NCBI GenBank assembly: GCA_015655375.1
Contig: JAATFD010000023.1
Coordinates: 1-59,083 of the forward strand
Length of the DNA: 59,083 bases
Source of the DNA: Actinomycetales bacterium
Lineage (GTDB): Bacteria > Actinomycetota > Actinomycetes > Actinomycetales > Actinomycetaceae
Reading direction: 5' to 3'
Positions 46,753 through 56,991 of this stretch are shown one piece after another (position 1 is the stretch's first letter; each line of letters starts with the position of its first letter). A program made the position numbers and the translations under genes. The notes under the pieces were generated by a model. That model saw nothing but the letters and a program-made list of their open reading frames with translations. It was not told the DNA's origin and searched no databases.

Positions 46753-47300
46753 GCGACGCGTTCCCGAGCGTCAGCTTCTTCAAGAAGGGATACGATCCCG
46801 ACCTCGTCGATGATTTCTTCGAGGACGCTCGACGCGCCTACGAGGGTGGGGTCCCCGCTGAGCAGTTCAGCGCGGATCAGGTCCGCCAGGCGACCTTCAC
46901 CCTCAAACGAGGGGGGTATCGCATCGATGCCGTCGACGAGGCGATGAACCGACTGGAGGCAGCCTTCGTCCAGCGCGACCGTGCCGACCACATCGCCGTC
47001 AATGGGGAACCGGCCTGGTACGAGCGGGTGGCGGATCGAGCGACGACCCTGTATCCCCGGCTTCTGCGTCCTCGCGGGGACCGGTTCTCCCACCCGGAGC
47101 GTGGACGCGGCTACGACGCGGATGAGGTCGATGATCTGTTGGACCGCTTGGCCGACTACTTCGACGACCGGGGTGAGATCACGGTCGATGACATCCGTCG
47201 GGCGATCTTTCAGCCGGCGAAGGGCTCGAAGGCCTATATGGAGGGTGCTGTTGACGCCTACCTGGGCCGTGCTGTCGAGATCCTTCTGGCAGTCAGCTGA
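46749..47300 (+). CDS. DivIVA-domain repeat protein
   Basis: 183 aa. Built from two copies of a DivIVA N-terminal-like unit, each with two half-repeats of the form G-Y-x4-V-D-x3-[16 protein letters not shown] (about 15), [14 protein letters not shown] (about 58), [14 protein letters not shown] (about 122) and a decayed [15 protein letters not shown] (about 158). It lacks the long coiled coil of true DivIVA/Wag31. Looks like the divI1A repeat family of actinobacteria; role unknown but membrane-curvature or polar scaffolding is plausible. Coupled to rlmN by ATGA, and dxr starts 2 nt after its stop. Confidence 0.85.
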   Translation: MSDAFPSVSFFKKGYDPDLVDDFFEDARRAYEGGVPAEQFSADQVRQATFTLKRGGYRIDAVDEAMNRLEAAFVQRDRADHIAVNGEPAWYERVADRATTLYPRLLRPRGDRFSHPERGRGYDADEVDDLLDRLADYFDDRGEITVDDIRRAIFQPAKGSKAYMEGAVDAYLGRAVEILLAVS

Positions 47301-47302
47301 CC

Positions 47303-48583
47303 GTGGCAGCGAGTCGGGCGGATCGGGTTGGGAACGCGGCACTGCGTGACGTCGTCATCCTGGGGTCCACGGGGTCGGTGGGCACGCAGGCCCTCGATGT
47401 CATCGACTCCCATCCAGGCCGCTTTCGGGTCCGGGCACTGACCGCAAGCGGGGCTCACCTCGATCTGCTCGCCGACCAGATCGCCGCGCATGATGTCGGC
47501 GTCGTCGGCCTGGCACTCGACCGGGCGTCAGCGTTGGTGCGCGCCCTGCATTCCCGCCATCCCGGTGTGCCCGATCCGGAGATTCTCATGGGCGAGGACG
47601 CCTCGACCCGGGTCTCCGGGTCCTTTCCACAGGCGGTGGTCCTCAACGCGATCACGGGTGCGGTCGGTCTGGAACCCACCCTGGCCGCGTTGACGGTGGG
47701 ATCGACACTGGCGCTGGCGAACAAGGAATCCCTGGTCGTCGGCGGGGCACTGGTACATCGGGCGATGGTCCGACCTGGTCAGATCGTCCCCGTGGACTCC
47801 GAACACTCCGCGATCGCCCAGGCCCTGGCCAGCGGACGTCATGGACGCGGCCTGACCTGCCCGGATCCGACGGGCCACAGCGAGGTGGCCGACCTCGTGC
47901 TGACAGCATCGGGTGGGCCCTTCCGGGGTCGGACGCGCGCCGAGCTGGCCGACGTCACAGTCGAGGAAGCCCTGGCTCATCCGACGTGGAACATGGGCCC
48001 GGTCGTGACGATCAACTCCTCGACACTGGTCAACAAGGGGCTGGAACTGATCGAGGCGCATCTGCTCTTCGACATCGCCCCGGAGCACATCATCCCGGTC
48101 GTCCACCCGCAGTCGATCGTCCACTCGATGGTGACGTGGCGTGATGGGGCGACGACCGCCCAGGCCTCGCCACCGGACATGCGGTTGCCGATCGCGCTCG
48201 GCCTGTCGTGGCCCGAGCGCTTGGACCACGTCGAGGAGCCACTGCGATGGGACATCGAGCAGACCTGGACCTTCGAGCCGGTCGATGAGGTGACGTTCCC
48301 CGCGATCGGCCTGGCCCGCAGCGCGGTGTCGGCCTCGCCCACACATCCCGCCGTCCTCAATGCCGCCAATGAGGTACTCGTTGAGGCGTTCCTCACCGGA
48401 CGCCTGCCATGGCTCGGCATCGTCGACACGCTGCGCGAGATCATCGAGGATCATGAGGGGATTGCCGACCCCGACCTCGCGGATGTCGAGGGTGTGGAGG
48501 ACTGGGCGCGCGTTCGTGCACGAGAGCTGGCCGGACTGGATGTGGCGCCCGGCGGGGCCCCCAGCGGCGGGGTGGGTCGATGA
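47303..48583 (+). CDS. dxr: 1-deoxy-D-xylulose 5-phosphate reductoisomerase
   Basis: 426 aa. First committed step of the MEP isoprenoid pathway, NADPH-dependent; target of fosmidomycin. NADPH motif VVILGSTGSVGTQALDVI, ALANKESLVVGG, VPVDSEHSAIAQAL (metal/substrate), LTASGGPF, HPTWNMGPVVTINSSTLVNK and HPQSIVHSMV. GTG 47303. In an overlapping run with rseP (ATGA) and ispG downstream, placing two MEP enzymes together as is usual in actinobacteria. Confidence 0.97.
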   Translation: MAASRADRVGNAALRDVVILGSTGSVGTQALDVIDSHPGRFRVRALTASGAHLDLLADQIAAHDVGVVGLALDRASALVRALHSRHPGVPDPEILMGEDASTRVSGSFPQAVVLNAITGAVGLEPTLAALTVGSTLALANKESLVVGGALVHRAMVRPGQIVPVDSEHSAIAQALASGRHGRGLTCPDPTGHSEVADLVLTASGGPFRGRTRAELADVTVEEALAHPTWNMGPVVTINSSTLVNKGLELIEAHLLFDIAPEHIIPVVHPQSIVHSMVTWRDGATTAQASPPDMRLPIALGLSWPERLDHVEEPLRWDIEQTWTFEPVDEVTFPAIGLARSAVSASPTHPAVLNAANEVLVEAFLTGRLPWLGIVDTLREIIEDHEGIADPDLADVEGVEDWARVRARELAGLDVAPGGAPSGGVGR

Positions 48584-49818
48584 GCTCGCTTCCCGGAATT
48601 CTCGTCATCATCGTCGGACTGTTGGTGTCGGTGGCTCTGCATGAGTTGGGCCATCTGATTCCTGCCAAGCGCTTTGGCGTCCTCGTTCCGCAATATTCCG
48701 TCGGATTCGGGCCCGCGTTGTGGTCCCGGACCTGGAAGGGGACGACCTACGTCCTTCGGTGGATACTCCTGGGCGGTTACGTGCGCATCGTCGGGATGTT
48801 CGCCCCGACCCGGCTCGGTGCACGCACGACGAGCCGACGGGGAAAGACCACGCTGGCCGAGGAGGCGCGACGGGCCTCCTCCGAGGAGATTCCACCGGGC
48901 GAGGAGGCACACGCCTTCTATCGTCTGTCTGCCCCGCGCAAGATCGTCGTCATGATGGGCGGTCCGACGGTCAATCTGGTGCTGTCCATTCTGCTCATGG
49001 CGGTCGCTTTGATCGGGATCGGGGTCGCGGCGCCGTCCACGACGCTTCAGGAGGTTTCGTCCACGGTCCAGGCTGCCTCGGGCGAGGTCGAGGGACCCGC
49101 CCAGGTGGCGGGACTCCAGGCGGGAGACACGGTCGTGTCGTGGGATCGGACCTCGACTCCGACGTGGGACGATCTGCGTTCGGCGATCGCCGCGACCGGG
49201 GGCCGGACCGTCTCGGTCGTGGTCGAACGGGACGGTGCCGAGCAGACCTTGGAGGTGACTCCGACTCAGTCCGGTTCGGGGCAATGGGTCGCGGGCGTTG
49301 TCGCCGGATACGACTATCGACGGGCGACCCCGGCAGAGGTCGGGCGACAGACATGGCAGCTCTTCACCGGCACGGCCGGCGTGGTCATCCGGCTTCCGCA
49401 AGCCGTGTGGAATGTCGGGAATTCTCTGTTCACGGGCGCGGAGCGGGATTCGGCCGGCGTTGTCTCGGTTGTGGGTGTCGGCCGCATCGCCGGTGAGATC
49501 ACGACGGCAGGGGATGGCGCGGGCGCTGCGGGTGCGAAGCAGTCGGTCGCGGCTTTGCTGTCACTGCTGGCCTCGCTCAACATGGCGCTCTTCGTGTTCA
49601 ACCTGATCCCCTTGCCGCCCTTGGACGGTGGCCACGTCGCGGGAGCGATCTTCGAGGGCCTGCGGCGCGCTTGGGCCCGTTCGAGGGGCCGACCCGACCC
49701 GGGGCCAGCGGACACCGCCAGGTTGATGCCCCTGACCTATGTCATGTGGGTGGCGCTGATGGGGATGACCGTCCTGCTTGTGGTCGCCGACATCATCGAC
49801 CCGATCAGCCTGACCTGA
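48580..49818 (+). CDS. Site-2 zinc metalloprotease, RseP/Rip1 family (M50)
   Basis: 412 aa intramembrane protease that releases anti-sigma factors or membrane regulators. Zinc motif HELGH (21-25) in the first transmembrane helix; second motif FNLIPLPPLDGGH (NxxPxPxLDG) in a C-terminal helix; one PDZ domain between (VAGLQAGDTVVSWDRTSTPTW). A loop of about 55 residues after the second hydrophobic segment (RRGKTTLAEEARRASSEE) is longer than in E. coli RseP. ATG overlaps the dxr stop. Gene order dxr-rip1-ispG matches M. tuberculosis Rv2870c-Rv2868c. Confidence 0.95.
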   Translation: MSSLPGILVIIVGLLVSVALHELGHLIPAKRFGVLVPQYSVGFGPALWSRTWKGTTYVLRWILLGGYVRIVGMFAPTRLGARTTSRRGKTTLAEEARRASSEEIPPGEEAHAFYRLSAPRKIVVMMGGPTVNLVLSILLMAVALIGIGVAAPSTTLQEVSSTVQAASGEVEGPAQVAGLQAGDTVVSWDRTSTPTWDDLRSAIAATGGRTVSVVVERDGAEQTLEVTPTQSGSGQWVAGVVAGYDYRRATPAEVGRQTWQLFTGTAGVVIRLPQAVWNVGNSLFTGAERDSAGVVSVVGVGRIAGEITTAGDGAGAAGAKQSVAALLSLLASLNMALFVFNLIPLPPLDGGHVAGAIFEGLRRAWARSRGRPDPGPADTARLMPLTYVMWVALMGMTVLLVVADIIDPISLT

Positions 49819-49927
49819 CCGGGGCTTGCACCCGCCGTGAAAGCCTGCTTGTTGTGCCCGCCCTCAGTCAGTTGGCGGTGGTCCAGCGGTGATTTCGCGC
49901 CCGGCGGCGCTCCCGCGCGCTGAGGAC

Positions 49928-49933
49928 GATAAT
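49928..49933 (+). promoter_or_regulatory. Candidate -10 box for leaderless ispG mRNA
   Basis: GATAAT ends 6 nt before GTG 49940 in the 121-base gap after rseP; no Shine-Dalgarno. -35 not clear. Confidence 0.4.
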
Positions 49934-49939
49934 GGCGGG

Positions 49940-51100
49940 GTGACTGACACGATCGCTTTGGGCATGCCGACCGTCAAGGAAGCTCCGTTCCCGCGGAAGC
50001 CGACCCGCAGGATCATGGTCGGAGATGTTCCGGTGGGGGGTGGTGCTCCCGTCTCGGTCCAGTCGATGACAACGACGAAGACCCACGACATCGGGGCGAC
50101 TCTGCAGCAGATCGCGGAGCTCACCGCTGCCGGCTGCGACATCATCCGTGTCGCCTGCCCGACGGACAAGGACGCCGCGGCCTTGCCGATCATCGCGAGG
50201 CAGTCGACCATCCCGGTTATCGCGGACATCCATTTCCAGCCGAAGTACGTTTTCGCCGCGATCGAGGCCGGGTGCGGCGCCGTGCGCGTCAACCCCGGCA
50301 ACATCCGCAAGTTCGACGATCAGATCGAGGACATCACGAAGGCCGCGCGCGACCACGGGACTTCGCTGCGCATCGGCGTCAACGCCGGCTCCCTCGACAC
50401 GCGCATGTATGAGAAGTTCGGCGGGCCTACCGCCGAGGCCCTTGCCGAATCCGCGGTCTGGGAGGCCTCGCTCTTCGAGCAGTACGACTTCCACGATTTC
50501 AAGATCTCCGTCAAGCACCACGATGTGCCGACGATGATTCGCGCGTACGAGATCCTCTCCGAGAAGGGGGACTGGCCCCTGCACCTCGGCGTCACTGAGG
50601 CGGGTCCGGCCTTTCAGGGGACGATCAAGTCCGCGGCAGCGTTCGGCGCGTTGCTCTGCCAGGGCATCGGCGACACGATCCGCGTCTCCCTGTCCGCCCC
50701 GCCTGTCGAAGAAGTCAAGGTCGGCGTCCAGCTCCTCCAGTCCATGGGCCTGCGCGATCGGACCCTCGAGATCGTCTCCTGCCCATCGTGTGGGCGTGCT
50801 CAGGTCGACGTCTACACGCTCGCCGAGAACGTCACCGAGGGTCTCAAGGATCTGACCGTGCCGTTGCGCGTGGCCGTCATGGGATGCGTCGTCAACGGTC
50901 CGGGCGAGGCGCGTGAGGCCGACCTCGGCGTGGCCTCCGGGAACGGCAAGGGACAGATCTTCATCAAGGGCCAGGTTGTCGACACGGTGCCCGAGGAGCG
51001 GATCGTCGAGACGCTGATTCGTCGTGCGAACATTCTTGCCGACGAGATGGGCCTCGAGGAGGGCGGCGGGCATGTCGAGGTCATCCCCGCCGTGGGCTGA
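49940..51100 (+). CDS. ispG: 4-hydroxy-3-methylbut-2-en-1-yl diphosphate synthase
   Basis: 386 aa. Penultimate step of the MEP pathway; 4Fe-4S enzyme fed by ferredoxin or flavodoxin. TIM-barrel part with [35 protein letters not shown] and SVKHHDVP; cluster ligands Cys281 and Cys284 ([11 protein letters not shown]) and Cys316 ([11 protein letters not shown]). GTG 49940 gives a standard N terminus; an in-frame ATG at 49889 is not supported. Pairs functionally with dxr upstream. Confidence 0.97.
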   Translation: MTDTIALGMPTVKEAPFPRKPTRRIMVGDVPVGGGAPVSVQSMTTTKTHDIGATLQQIAELTAAGCDIIRVACPTDKDAAALPIIARQSTIPVIADIHFQPKYVFAAIEAGCGAVRVNPGNIRKFDDQIEDITKAARDHGTSLRIGVNAGSLDTRMYEKFGGPTAEALAESAVWEASLFEQYDFHDFKISVKHHDVPTMIRAYEILSEKGDWPLHLGVTEAGPAFQGTIKSAAAFGALLCQGIGDTIRVSLSAPPVEEVKVGVQLLQSMGLRDRTLEIVSCPSCGRAQVDVYTLAENVTEGLKDLTVPLRVAVMGCVVNGPGEAREADLGVASGNGKGQIFIKGQVVDTVPEERIVETLIRRANILADEMGLEEGGGHVEVIPAVG

Positions 51101-51185
51101 CGGGTCTTCCGTTCCTCGTGTTGTTCTCGCGTCCACTCGCGGGCGTCTTTCCACCATGTTCCGCCATTGTTGTGAAGGGAAATCC

Positions 51186-51821
51186 ATGACTCGTCGCTCT
51201 ACGCTCATCCTCACTGCCGCAGGTTTCGGAGCTGCCGCGCTGTGGGCCACGGGATTTCCCGCTCGGACGGGCTTGACCCGCTCCGAAGCTGCGGTGTCCC
51301 TGCCCGGGGATCTTCTCCTGCCCACCGCCTCGATCGTCGCGGACCGTGCGATCCGGATCGACGCGCCCGCCGGGGCAGTGTGGCCGTGGCTGACCCAGAT
51401 CGGCCAGGACCGGGGTGGCTTCTATTCCTGGACTCCCATTGAGAATGTGCTCGGCTGTGAGATCGAGGACGCGCGCGACCTGCGTCCGGAATGGGCCGAC
51501 CGCGAGGTCGGTGAGGAGGTCACGCTGGCGCCGGGGATGTCTCTGCGCGTCGCGGCGGCGTCTCCCGGGCGCGCCCTCGTTCTGACGTCCGAGGGCGGGC
51601 GCCTTCCGGAGGAGTCACGCGACGCTGCCTCCATGCGCTTCTCCTTCACGTGGGCCTTCGTTCTCATCGACGAGGGTGACTCGACGGTTCTGCACGTCCG
51701 AGAACGCTATGCCACGGACAACCGACGGTCCGACGCGATGTGCCGGACCGTCCTGGTGGGATCGGCAGTCATGACTCGACGGATGCTGCGCACGATCAAA
51801 CGGCTCGCCGAAGGACACTGA
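51186..51821 (+). CDS. SRPBCC (START-like) domain protein
   Basis: 211 aa. N-terminal hydrophobic helix (STLILTAAGFGAAALWATG) followed by a START/polyketide-cyclase-like domain: RIDAPAGAVWPWLTQIGQDRGGFYSW, a typical first strand and helix of the ligand cavity, ENVLGCEIEDARDLRPEW, and a C-terminal amphipathic helix. Function unknown; lipid or hydrophobic small-molecule binding is the family theme. Ribosome-binding site GAAGGGAAATCC. Lies alone between ispG and proS. Confidence 0.8.
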   Translation: MTRRSTLILTAAGFGAAALWATGFPARTGLTRSEAAVSLPGDLLLPTASIVADRAIRIDAPAGAVWPWLTQIGQDRGGFYSWTPIENVLGCEIEDARDLRPEWADREVGEEVTLAPGMSLRVAAASPGRALVLTSEGGRLPEESRDAASMRFSFTWAFVLIDEGDSTVLHVRERYATDNRRSDAMCRTVLVGSAVMTRRMLRTIKRLAEGH

Positions 51822-51884
51822 CTTCTTGGACCGTGGAAGCCTTCCCGCAGACTGACGGTTTTCGCGCCTGAGGACCGGGTCCAC

Positions 51885-51890
51885 TACCCT
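51885..51890 (+). promoter_or_regulatory. Candidate -10 box for leaderless proS mRNA
   Basis: TACCCT ends 6 nt before GTG 51897. No Shine-Dalgarno and no good -35. Confidence 0.45.
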
Positions 51891-51896
51891 GAGACC

Positions 51897-53744
51897 GTGT
51901 TGAGAACCCTGTCCACGTACTTCGTGCGCACACTGCGCGAGGACCCCGCCGACGCGGAGGTCATGTCCCACAAGCTGTTGGTCCGAGCGGGCTACATCCG
52001 TCGCACCGCCCCCGGTATCTACACCTGGCTGCCGTTGGGTCTGCGAGTGCTGCGTAAGGTCGAAGCCGTCGTACGCGAGGAGATGGAGCGCATCGGGGGC
52101 CAGGAGGTCCTCTTCCCGGCGCTCCTGCCCGCCGAGCCCTACAAAGCGACCGATCGATGGGACGAGTATGGGCCGACCTTGTTCAAGCTGCAGGATCGTA
52201 AGGAAGCGGATTATCTGCTCGCGCCCACGCACGAGGAGATGTTCACGCTCCTCGTCAAGGACCTGTACTCCTCGTACAAGGACCTGCCGCTCACGCTCTT
52301 CCAGATCCAGACAAAGTACCGTGACGAGGCCCGTCCGCGCGCAGGACTGATCCGTGGACGCGAGTTCGTCATGAAGGATGCCTACAGCTTCGACCTTGAC
52401 GAGGACGGCCTCGACGCCTCCTACATGCTCGAGCGCGGTGCCTATCAGGCGATCTACACCCGTCTCGGCCTCGAGTACGTCATCGTGGCCGCGGTCTCCG
52501 GAGCGATGGGCGGATCTCGCTCGGAAGAATTCCTCCACCCGAGCCCGATCGGCGAGGACACCTTCGTGCGTTCGCCTGGGGGATATGCGGCCAACGCCGA
52601 GGCTGTCACGACACCGGTCCCGGCTGCGTCCCCCATTGAGGGCCTGCCGGAGGCCGTCGTCCTGGAGACCCCCGACTCGACGACGATCATCGCGTTGGTC
52701 GACCGCGCCAATGAGCTCCACCCACGCGCGGACCGTCCCTGGCGGGCCTCGGACACGCTGAAGAATGTTGTCGTGGCGCTCACCCCTCCCCATGGGGAAC
52801 GGGAGCTGCTGGTCGTCGGTGTGCCCGGCGACCGCGAGGTCGACATGAAGCGTCTGGAGGCGTCGGTGTCTCCGGCCGAGGTCGAGATGGCGACGCCCGA
52901 GGACCTCGCCGCTCACCCCGAGCTCGTCCCGGGATACATCGGTCCGCAAGTCCTCGGTCCGAACTCGCCGAAACGCACGATCGACGAGGACGGGAGCCCG
53001 ACCGGGTCGGTGCGGTATCTGCTCGATCCCCGCATCGTCGGCGGGACGGTCTGGATCACCGGTGCGAATGCGGCGAATCAGCACGTTTTCGGTTTGGTCA
53101 AGGGCCGCGACTTCGAGGCTGACGGCACGATCGAGGCCGCCGAGGTCCGTGAGGGTGACGAGGCGCCGGACGGTTCCGGCCCGCTCCACCTCGAGCGAGG
53201 CATCGAGATCGGCCACATCTTCCAGCTCGGTCGCAAGTACGCCACCGCCCTCGGCCTGACAGTGCTGGATGAGAACGGCAAGGCGCGTGTCGTGACGATG
53301 GGCTCCTACGGCATCGGGATCTCCCGCGTGCTCGCGGCTGTGGCCGAATCGACCTGCCACGAGAACGGTCTAGCATGGCCCGCACAGATCGCCCCCTTCG
53401 ACGTGCACGTCGTGGCGACCGGAAAGAACTCCGACGTCTTCGAGGCCGCCGAGGCGATCTCGGTGGAGCTCGACGGGGACGGCCTCGATGTGTTGTATGA
53501 CGACCGAAAGAAGGTGTCGGCGGGTGTGAAGTTCGCCGATTCGGAGCTGATCGGCATCCCGATCACCGTCGTCGTCGGCAGGGGCCTGACCACTGGCGTC
53601 GTCGAGATCCGCACCCGGGAAACGGGGAAGCGCGAGGAAGTGCCCGTGGCCGAAGCAGTCCGCCGAATCCGTGAACTCCATCATTCGTTGCTGGCCGGCG
53701 CGGGTACGCCGTTTGCGTCCTCGTCGGTGGACGGGGAGGACTGA
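51897..53744 (+). CDS. proS: Prolyl-tRNA synthetase, bacterial type
   Basis: 615 aa. Charges tRNA-Pro; class II. Motif 1 region [20 protein letters not shown], motif 2 ([27 protein letters not shown]), an insertion editing (INS) domain about 230-400, motif 3 ([16 protein letters not shown]) and the C-terminal anticodon-binding domain. Bacterial-type architecture with editing domain is complete. GTG 51897 gives the conserved [15 protein letters not shown] start. No T-box, unlike ileS. def follows after 3 nt. Confidence 0.96.
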   Translation: MLRTLSTYFVRTLREDPADAEVMSHKLLVRAGYIRRTAPGIYTWLPLGLRVLRKVEAVVREEMERIGGQEVLFPALLPAEPYKATDRWDEYGPTLFKLQDRKEADYLLAPTHEEMFTLLVKDLYSSYKDLPLTLFQIQTKYRDEARPRAGLIRGREFVMKDAYSFDLDEDGLDASYMLERGAYQAIYTRLGLEYVIVAAVSGAMGGSRSEEFLHPSPIGEDTFVRSPGGYAANAEAVTTPVPAASPIEGLPEAVVLETPDSTTIIALVDRANELHPRADRPWRASDTLKNVVVALTPPHGERELLVVGVPGDREVDMKRLEASVSPAEVEMATPEDLAAHPELVPGYIGPQVLGPNSPKRTIDEDGSPTGSVRYLLDPRIVGGTVWITGANAANQHVFGLVKGRDFEADGTIEAAEVREGDEAPDGSGPLHLERGIEIGHIFQLGRKYATALGLTVLDENGKARVVTMGSYGIGISRVLAAVAESTCHENGLAWPAQIAPFDVHVVATGKNSDVFEAAEAISVELDGDGLDVLYDDRKKVSAGVKFADSELIGIPITVVVGRGLTTGVVEIRTRETGKREEVPVAEAVRRIRELHHSLLAGAGTPFASSSVDGED

Positions 53745-53747
53745 GCC

Positions 53748-54239
53748 ATGGCGATCCGCGCCATCCGTGTCATCGGCGATCCGATCCTGCGTACCGCCTG
53801 CGAGCCGATCACCGACATCAACGATCACGTGAAGTCGCTGGTGGAGGATCTCGTGGAGACCGTCGACATGGACGGACGGGCCGGGCTGGCGGCCAACCAG
53901 ATCGGCGTCGGCCTGCAGGCGTTCTCCTACAACATCGACGGAGAGGTCGGCTACGTGCTGAACCCCCGCGTCGTCGCGTTGTCCGAGGATGAGTACCAGG
54001 ACGGTGAAGAGGGTTGTCTGTCGGTCCCAGACCTCTGGTACCCGACCCACCGCGCGTGGTACGCCCGCGTCGAGGGCATCGACCTGGACGGGAAGCCGGT
54101 CATCGTCGAGGGAGAGGAGCTGATGGGCCGCTGTCTCCAGCACGAGACCGATCACCTCAAGGGCATGATCTACATCGACCGACTCGATCGGGCGACCCGG
54201 AAGAAGGCGTTGCACGACATCCGCAAGGCAGGTTTCTGA
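53748..54239 (+). CDS. def: Peptide deformylase
   Basis: 163 aa. Removes the formyl group from new proteins; Fe/Zn enzyme. Motif 1 GLAANQIGV (from Gly46), motif 2 EEGCLSVP with metal Cys90, motif 3 QHETDHLKG with metal His132 and His136 and catalytic Glu133. Three bases after proS, so in an operon with it. No fmt gene is adjacent here. Confidence 0.97.
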   Translation: MAIRAIRVIGDPILRTACEPITDINDHVKSLVEDLVETVDMDGRAGLAANQIGVGLQAFSYNIDGEVGYVLNPRVVALSEDEYQDGEEGCLSVPDLWYPTHRAWYARVEGIDLDGKPVIVEGEELMGRCLQHETDHLKGMIYIDRLDRATRKKALHDIRKAGF

Positions 54240-54415
54240 GCGCCTACGGGCGGGTGGCCGAATCCGGTGTGACTCTGATCATGCCGGGCCCGGTGAGCCC
54301 GGGTGGCGCAAGCCCGCCACGAACGGCATAATCGGCACTGACGCCACGATTCATGGTGACAAACAGGTTCAGAGGACGTAGGGGAAGACGATCCTCAACA
54401 GAACCGGAGGTCACG

Positions 54416-54916
54416 ATGAGAGGGACATACACCCGTGGTGTGCTTTTCGTGCACTCGACTCCGCCCGCTCTATGCCCGCACATCGAGTGGGCGGTCGGAA
54501 CGGCGCTCGGCCAGGAGGTCCACCTACAGTGGACCGATCAGCCAGCGGCGCCCGGCATGGTGCGCGCAGAGTTCTCGTGGGTCGGTCCCACGGGATCGGG
54601 AGCGAGGCTGGCGTCAGCTCTGCGTGGGTGGGAACACCTGCGCTATGAGGTGACCGAGGAGGCCACCGCCCAAACGGATGGCGGCCGGTGGTCGCACACG
54701 CCCGGGCTCGGGATCTTCCACGCCCAGATGGACACCGCTGGCAACACGGTCGTGCCCGAGGACCGCATCCGCGCCGCGCTCGAGTCGGGTGCAGACATGA
54801 TGACGCTGCGCGAACAGCTCGATCTGGCTCTGGGACAGGCGTGGGACGACGAGCTTGAGCCCTTCCGCTACGCGGGGGCGGGTGCCCCGGTGCGCTACCT
54901 CCATCGGGTCGGTTGA
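54416..54916 (+). CDS. DUF3145 family protein
   Basis: 166 aa, matching the actinobacterial DUF3145 family in length and in TRGVLFVHSTPPALCPHIEWAVG, GWEHLRYEVTEEA, GIFHAQMDTAGNTVVPEDRIR and LGQAWDDELEPFRYAGAG. Function unknown. CGGAGGTCACG ribosome-binding site before ATG 54416. In Streptomyces a DUF3145 gene follows the fabD-fabH-acpP-fabF cluster, and here it is next to an ACP-like gene, so a tie to fatty-acid metabolism is plausible. The 176-nt gap before it has only weak inverted repeats. Confidence 0.9.
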   Translation: MRGTYTRGVLFVHSTPPALCPHIEWAVGTALGQEVHLQWTDQPAAPGMVRAEFSWVGPTGSGARLASALRGWEHLRYEVTEEATAQTDGGRWSHTPGLGIFHAQMDTAGNTVVPEDRIRAALESGADMMTLREQLDLALGQAWDDELEPFRYAGAGAPVRYLHRVG

Positions 54917-54927
54917 ACGCCTCCGGG

Positions 54928-54933
54928 TAAGCT
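54928..54933 (+). promoter_or_regulatory. Candidate -10 box for leaderless ACP-like mRNA
   Basis: TAAGCT ends 6 nt before ATG 54940; the bases between are pyrimidine-rich and contain no Shine-Dalgarno. Confidence 0.45.
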
Positions 54934-54939
54934 GTCCCC

Positions 54940-55308
54940 ATGGGCACGATCGCTGAACTGCTAGGATTCGACCTTTCCGAGGAGGATCCGGAATCGGATG
55001 CTGCCGCTGTCGTGGATGGCCAACACGGCATCGACGAGGATGATGGCGCGCGTGTGGCCGACCCAGTGGTGGAGGCCGTGAATGCCGCGATCGCGGAGGA
55101 GACCGGTTCTGAGCCCGACCAGGTTCTGGCGGATTCGATGTTGGTGGCGGACCTCGACCTGGACGCGCTCGGGCGCTACGCGATCGTCACCACCGTCGAG
55201 CGGTCGTTGAAGATCTCATTGCGCGACGAGGACGTTGACAGGGCTGAAACAGCGGGTGACCTCGTCGATCTGGCCCGGACGGCCGGGGGCAGTCGGGCTC
55301 GGCGCTAG
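54940..55308 (+). CDS. Acyl-carrier-protein-like protein lacking the phosphopantetheine serine
   Basis: 122 aa. The C-terminal 75 or so residues fit the ACP four-helix fold: a Val/Ala-rich helix 1, DSMLVADLDLDALGRYAIVT (helix 2 region), ERSLKISLRDEDVDRAETAGDLVDLA (helices 3-4). In a working ACP the helix-2 start reads D-S-L with the 4'-phosphopantetheine on Ser; here it is D75-A76-L77. The N-terminal 45 residues are an acidic extension. Either a degenerate ACP used as a protein-binding scaffold or a relic of a FAS II cluster. Adjacent to DUF3145. Confidence 0.7.
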   Translation: MGTIAELLGFDLSEEDPESDAAAVVDGQHGIDEDDGARVADPVVEAVNAAIAEETGSEPDQVLADSMLVADLDLDALGRYAIVTTVERSLKISLRDEDVDRAETAGDLVDLARTAGGSRARR

Positions 55309-55449
55309 ATGCGCGCCACGCATCGCTGATTCTCTCGGTGGGTCAGCCTCTCGGCAGGCCGGGATCCCCGTACCATTCAGGCGGGTCCGGGAGCCGCGGG
55401 CGCGGACGGCGAGCCGCACCGGTCCCCTGTGAGTGAGAGGACGGACGGA

Positions 55450-56919
55450 ATGGGCGTGCGCATCGAGGAGGATCTTCTCGGCCAGCGGGAGGTACCCGAC
55501 GAGGCCTACTGGGGGATTCACACCCTGCGGGCACAGGAGAACTACCGGATCTCCGGACGCACGATCAATCAAGTTCCCGAATTCATCCGAGCAATGGTTG
55601 AGGTGAAGAAGGCCGCTGCCTTGGCCAATTCGGAGCTCCGAGTCCTTCCGGTCGACACCGCCGACGCGATCGTCGCAGCCTGCGATGCGATTCTTGAGGA
55701 GGGACGCTGTCTCGACCAGTTCCCGATCGACCAGTTCCAGGGTGGTGCGGGAACCTCCGTCAACATGAACGCGAACGAGGTCATCGCCAACCTCGCTCTC
55801 GAACTGCGTGGCTTGGACAAGGGACGCTACGACGTCATCAACCCCAATGACGACGTCAATCGGTCCCAGTCGACCAACGACACCTACCCGACGGCTTTCC
55901 GATTGGCCCTCCACGGACGCGTGACCCGGTTGCGCCGGGCCGTCGACGACCTCGCAGACGCTTTCGCCGCCAAGTCCGAGGCGTTCAGTGACGTCTTGAC
56001 GATGGGACGCACCCAGCTCCAGGACGCCGTCCCGATGACACTGGGTCAGGAGATGCTCGCCTTCGCCGTCACTCTCCGGGAGGAGGACGCTCGCCTGGTC
56101 AACAACAGCGACCTCCTGCTGGAGACGAACCTCGGGGCCACGGCGATCGGGACCGGCCTCAACACGCCTCCTGGGTACCAGGAGGCCGTCGTGCGTCACC
56201 TGCGCCGGATCACGGGCGCTCCGGTCAAGGGTGCGGCCAACCTCATCGAGGCGACCTCGGACACCGGTGCCTACGTGTCGATGCATGCGACGATCAAACG
56301 GACCGCGGTCAAGATCTCGAAGATCTGCAACGACCTGAGACTGCTCGCTTCCGGACCGCGCGCGGGGCTCCACGAGATCAACCTCCCGCAGATGGCTGCG
56401 GGGTCCTCGATCATGCCGGCGAAGGTCAATCCCGTCATTCCCGAGGTCGTCAACCAGGTGTGCTTCAAGGTCATTGGCAACGACCAAACGGTGACGATGG
56501 CGGCCGAGGCCGGCCAGCTCCAGCTCAATGTCATGGAGCCGGTCATCGCTCAGGCGCTCTTCGAATCGATCGAGTTGCTGGTCAACGCCTGTGACACCCT
56601 GCGTGAGCGCTGCGTGACGGGACTCAGTGCCAATCCCGAGGTCTGTCTGTCCTATGTGATGAACTCGATCGGGATCGTCACGTACTTCAACGATGTGATC
56701 GGCCACCACATGGGCGACGTCGTCGGGAAGCGGGCTGCCGCCGAGCACAAGCCGGTGCGCGACGTCATCCTCGAGATGGGGCTGCTGACCGAGGAGCAGG
56801 TCGATCAGGTACTGTCGGCGGACAACCTCGCGCGGCCCCGATACCGCGGCGCGCGAGTGCCCTCTGAGGAAGCGAGCACCGCCGAGATCGGCGGTGAATA
56901 CGTCCCGCCATCGAACTAG
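55450..56919 (+). CDS. aspA: Aspartate ammonia-lyase
   Basis: 489 aa. Converts aspartate to fumarate and ammonia; tetramer of the fumarase/aspartase superfamily. [20 protein letters not shown] start, substrate region [20 protein letters not shown], and signature [20 protein letters not shown] with the catalytic Ser on its flexible loop. The block [20 protein letters not shown] is nearly identical to E. coli AspA, separating it from fumarase. ATG 55450 with GAGAGGA upstream; GTG 55429 is in frame. Its fumarate could be the terminal acceptor for GlpABC-type electron flow. Confidence 0.95.
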   Translation: MGVRIEEDLLGQREVPDEAYWGIHTLRAQENYRISGRTINQVPEFIRAMVEVKKAAALANSELRVLPVDTADAIVAACDAILEEGRCLDQFPIDQFQGGAGTSVNMNANEVIANLALELRGLDKGRYDVINPNDDVNRSQSTNDTYPTAFRLALHGRVTRLRRAVDDLADAFAAKSEAFSDVLTMGRTQLQDAVPMTLGQEMLAFAVTLREEDARLVNNSDLLLETNLGATAIGTGLNTPPGYQEAVVRHLRRITGAPVKGAANLIEATSDTGAYVSMHATIKRTAVKISKICNDLRLLASGPRAGLHEINLPQMAAGSSIMPAKVNPVIPEVVNQVCFKVIGNDQTVTMAAEAGQLQLNVMEPVIAQALFESIELLVNACDTLRERCVTGLSANPEVCLSYVMNSIGIVTYFNDVIGHHMGDVVGKRAAAEHKPVRDVILEMGLLTEEQVDQVLSADNLARPRYRGARVPSEEASTAEIGGEYVPPSN

Positions 56920-56991
56920 CATCACGACGCCATGACTGGCTGTCATCCCCGACAAAGGAAGGCGGCCAGTTCTTTGCGCGTGGTGGACGGC

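Noticed and set aside
54284-54320. CCGGGC/GCCCGG repeats after def as a terminator
   Set aside because: Stems are short with loops that do not nest well; not convincing in such GC-rich DNA.
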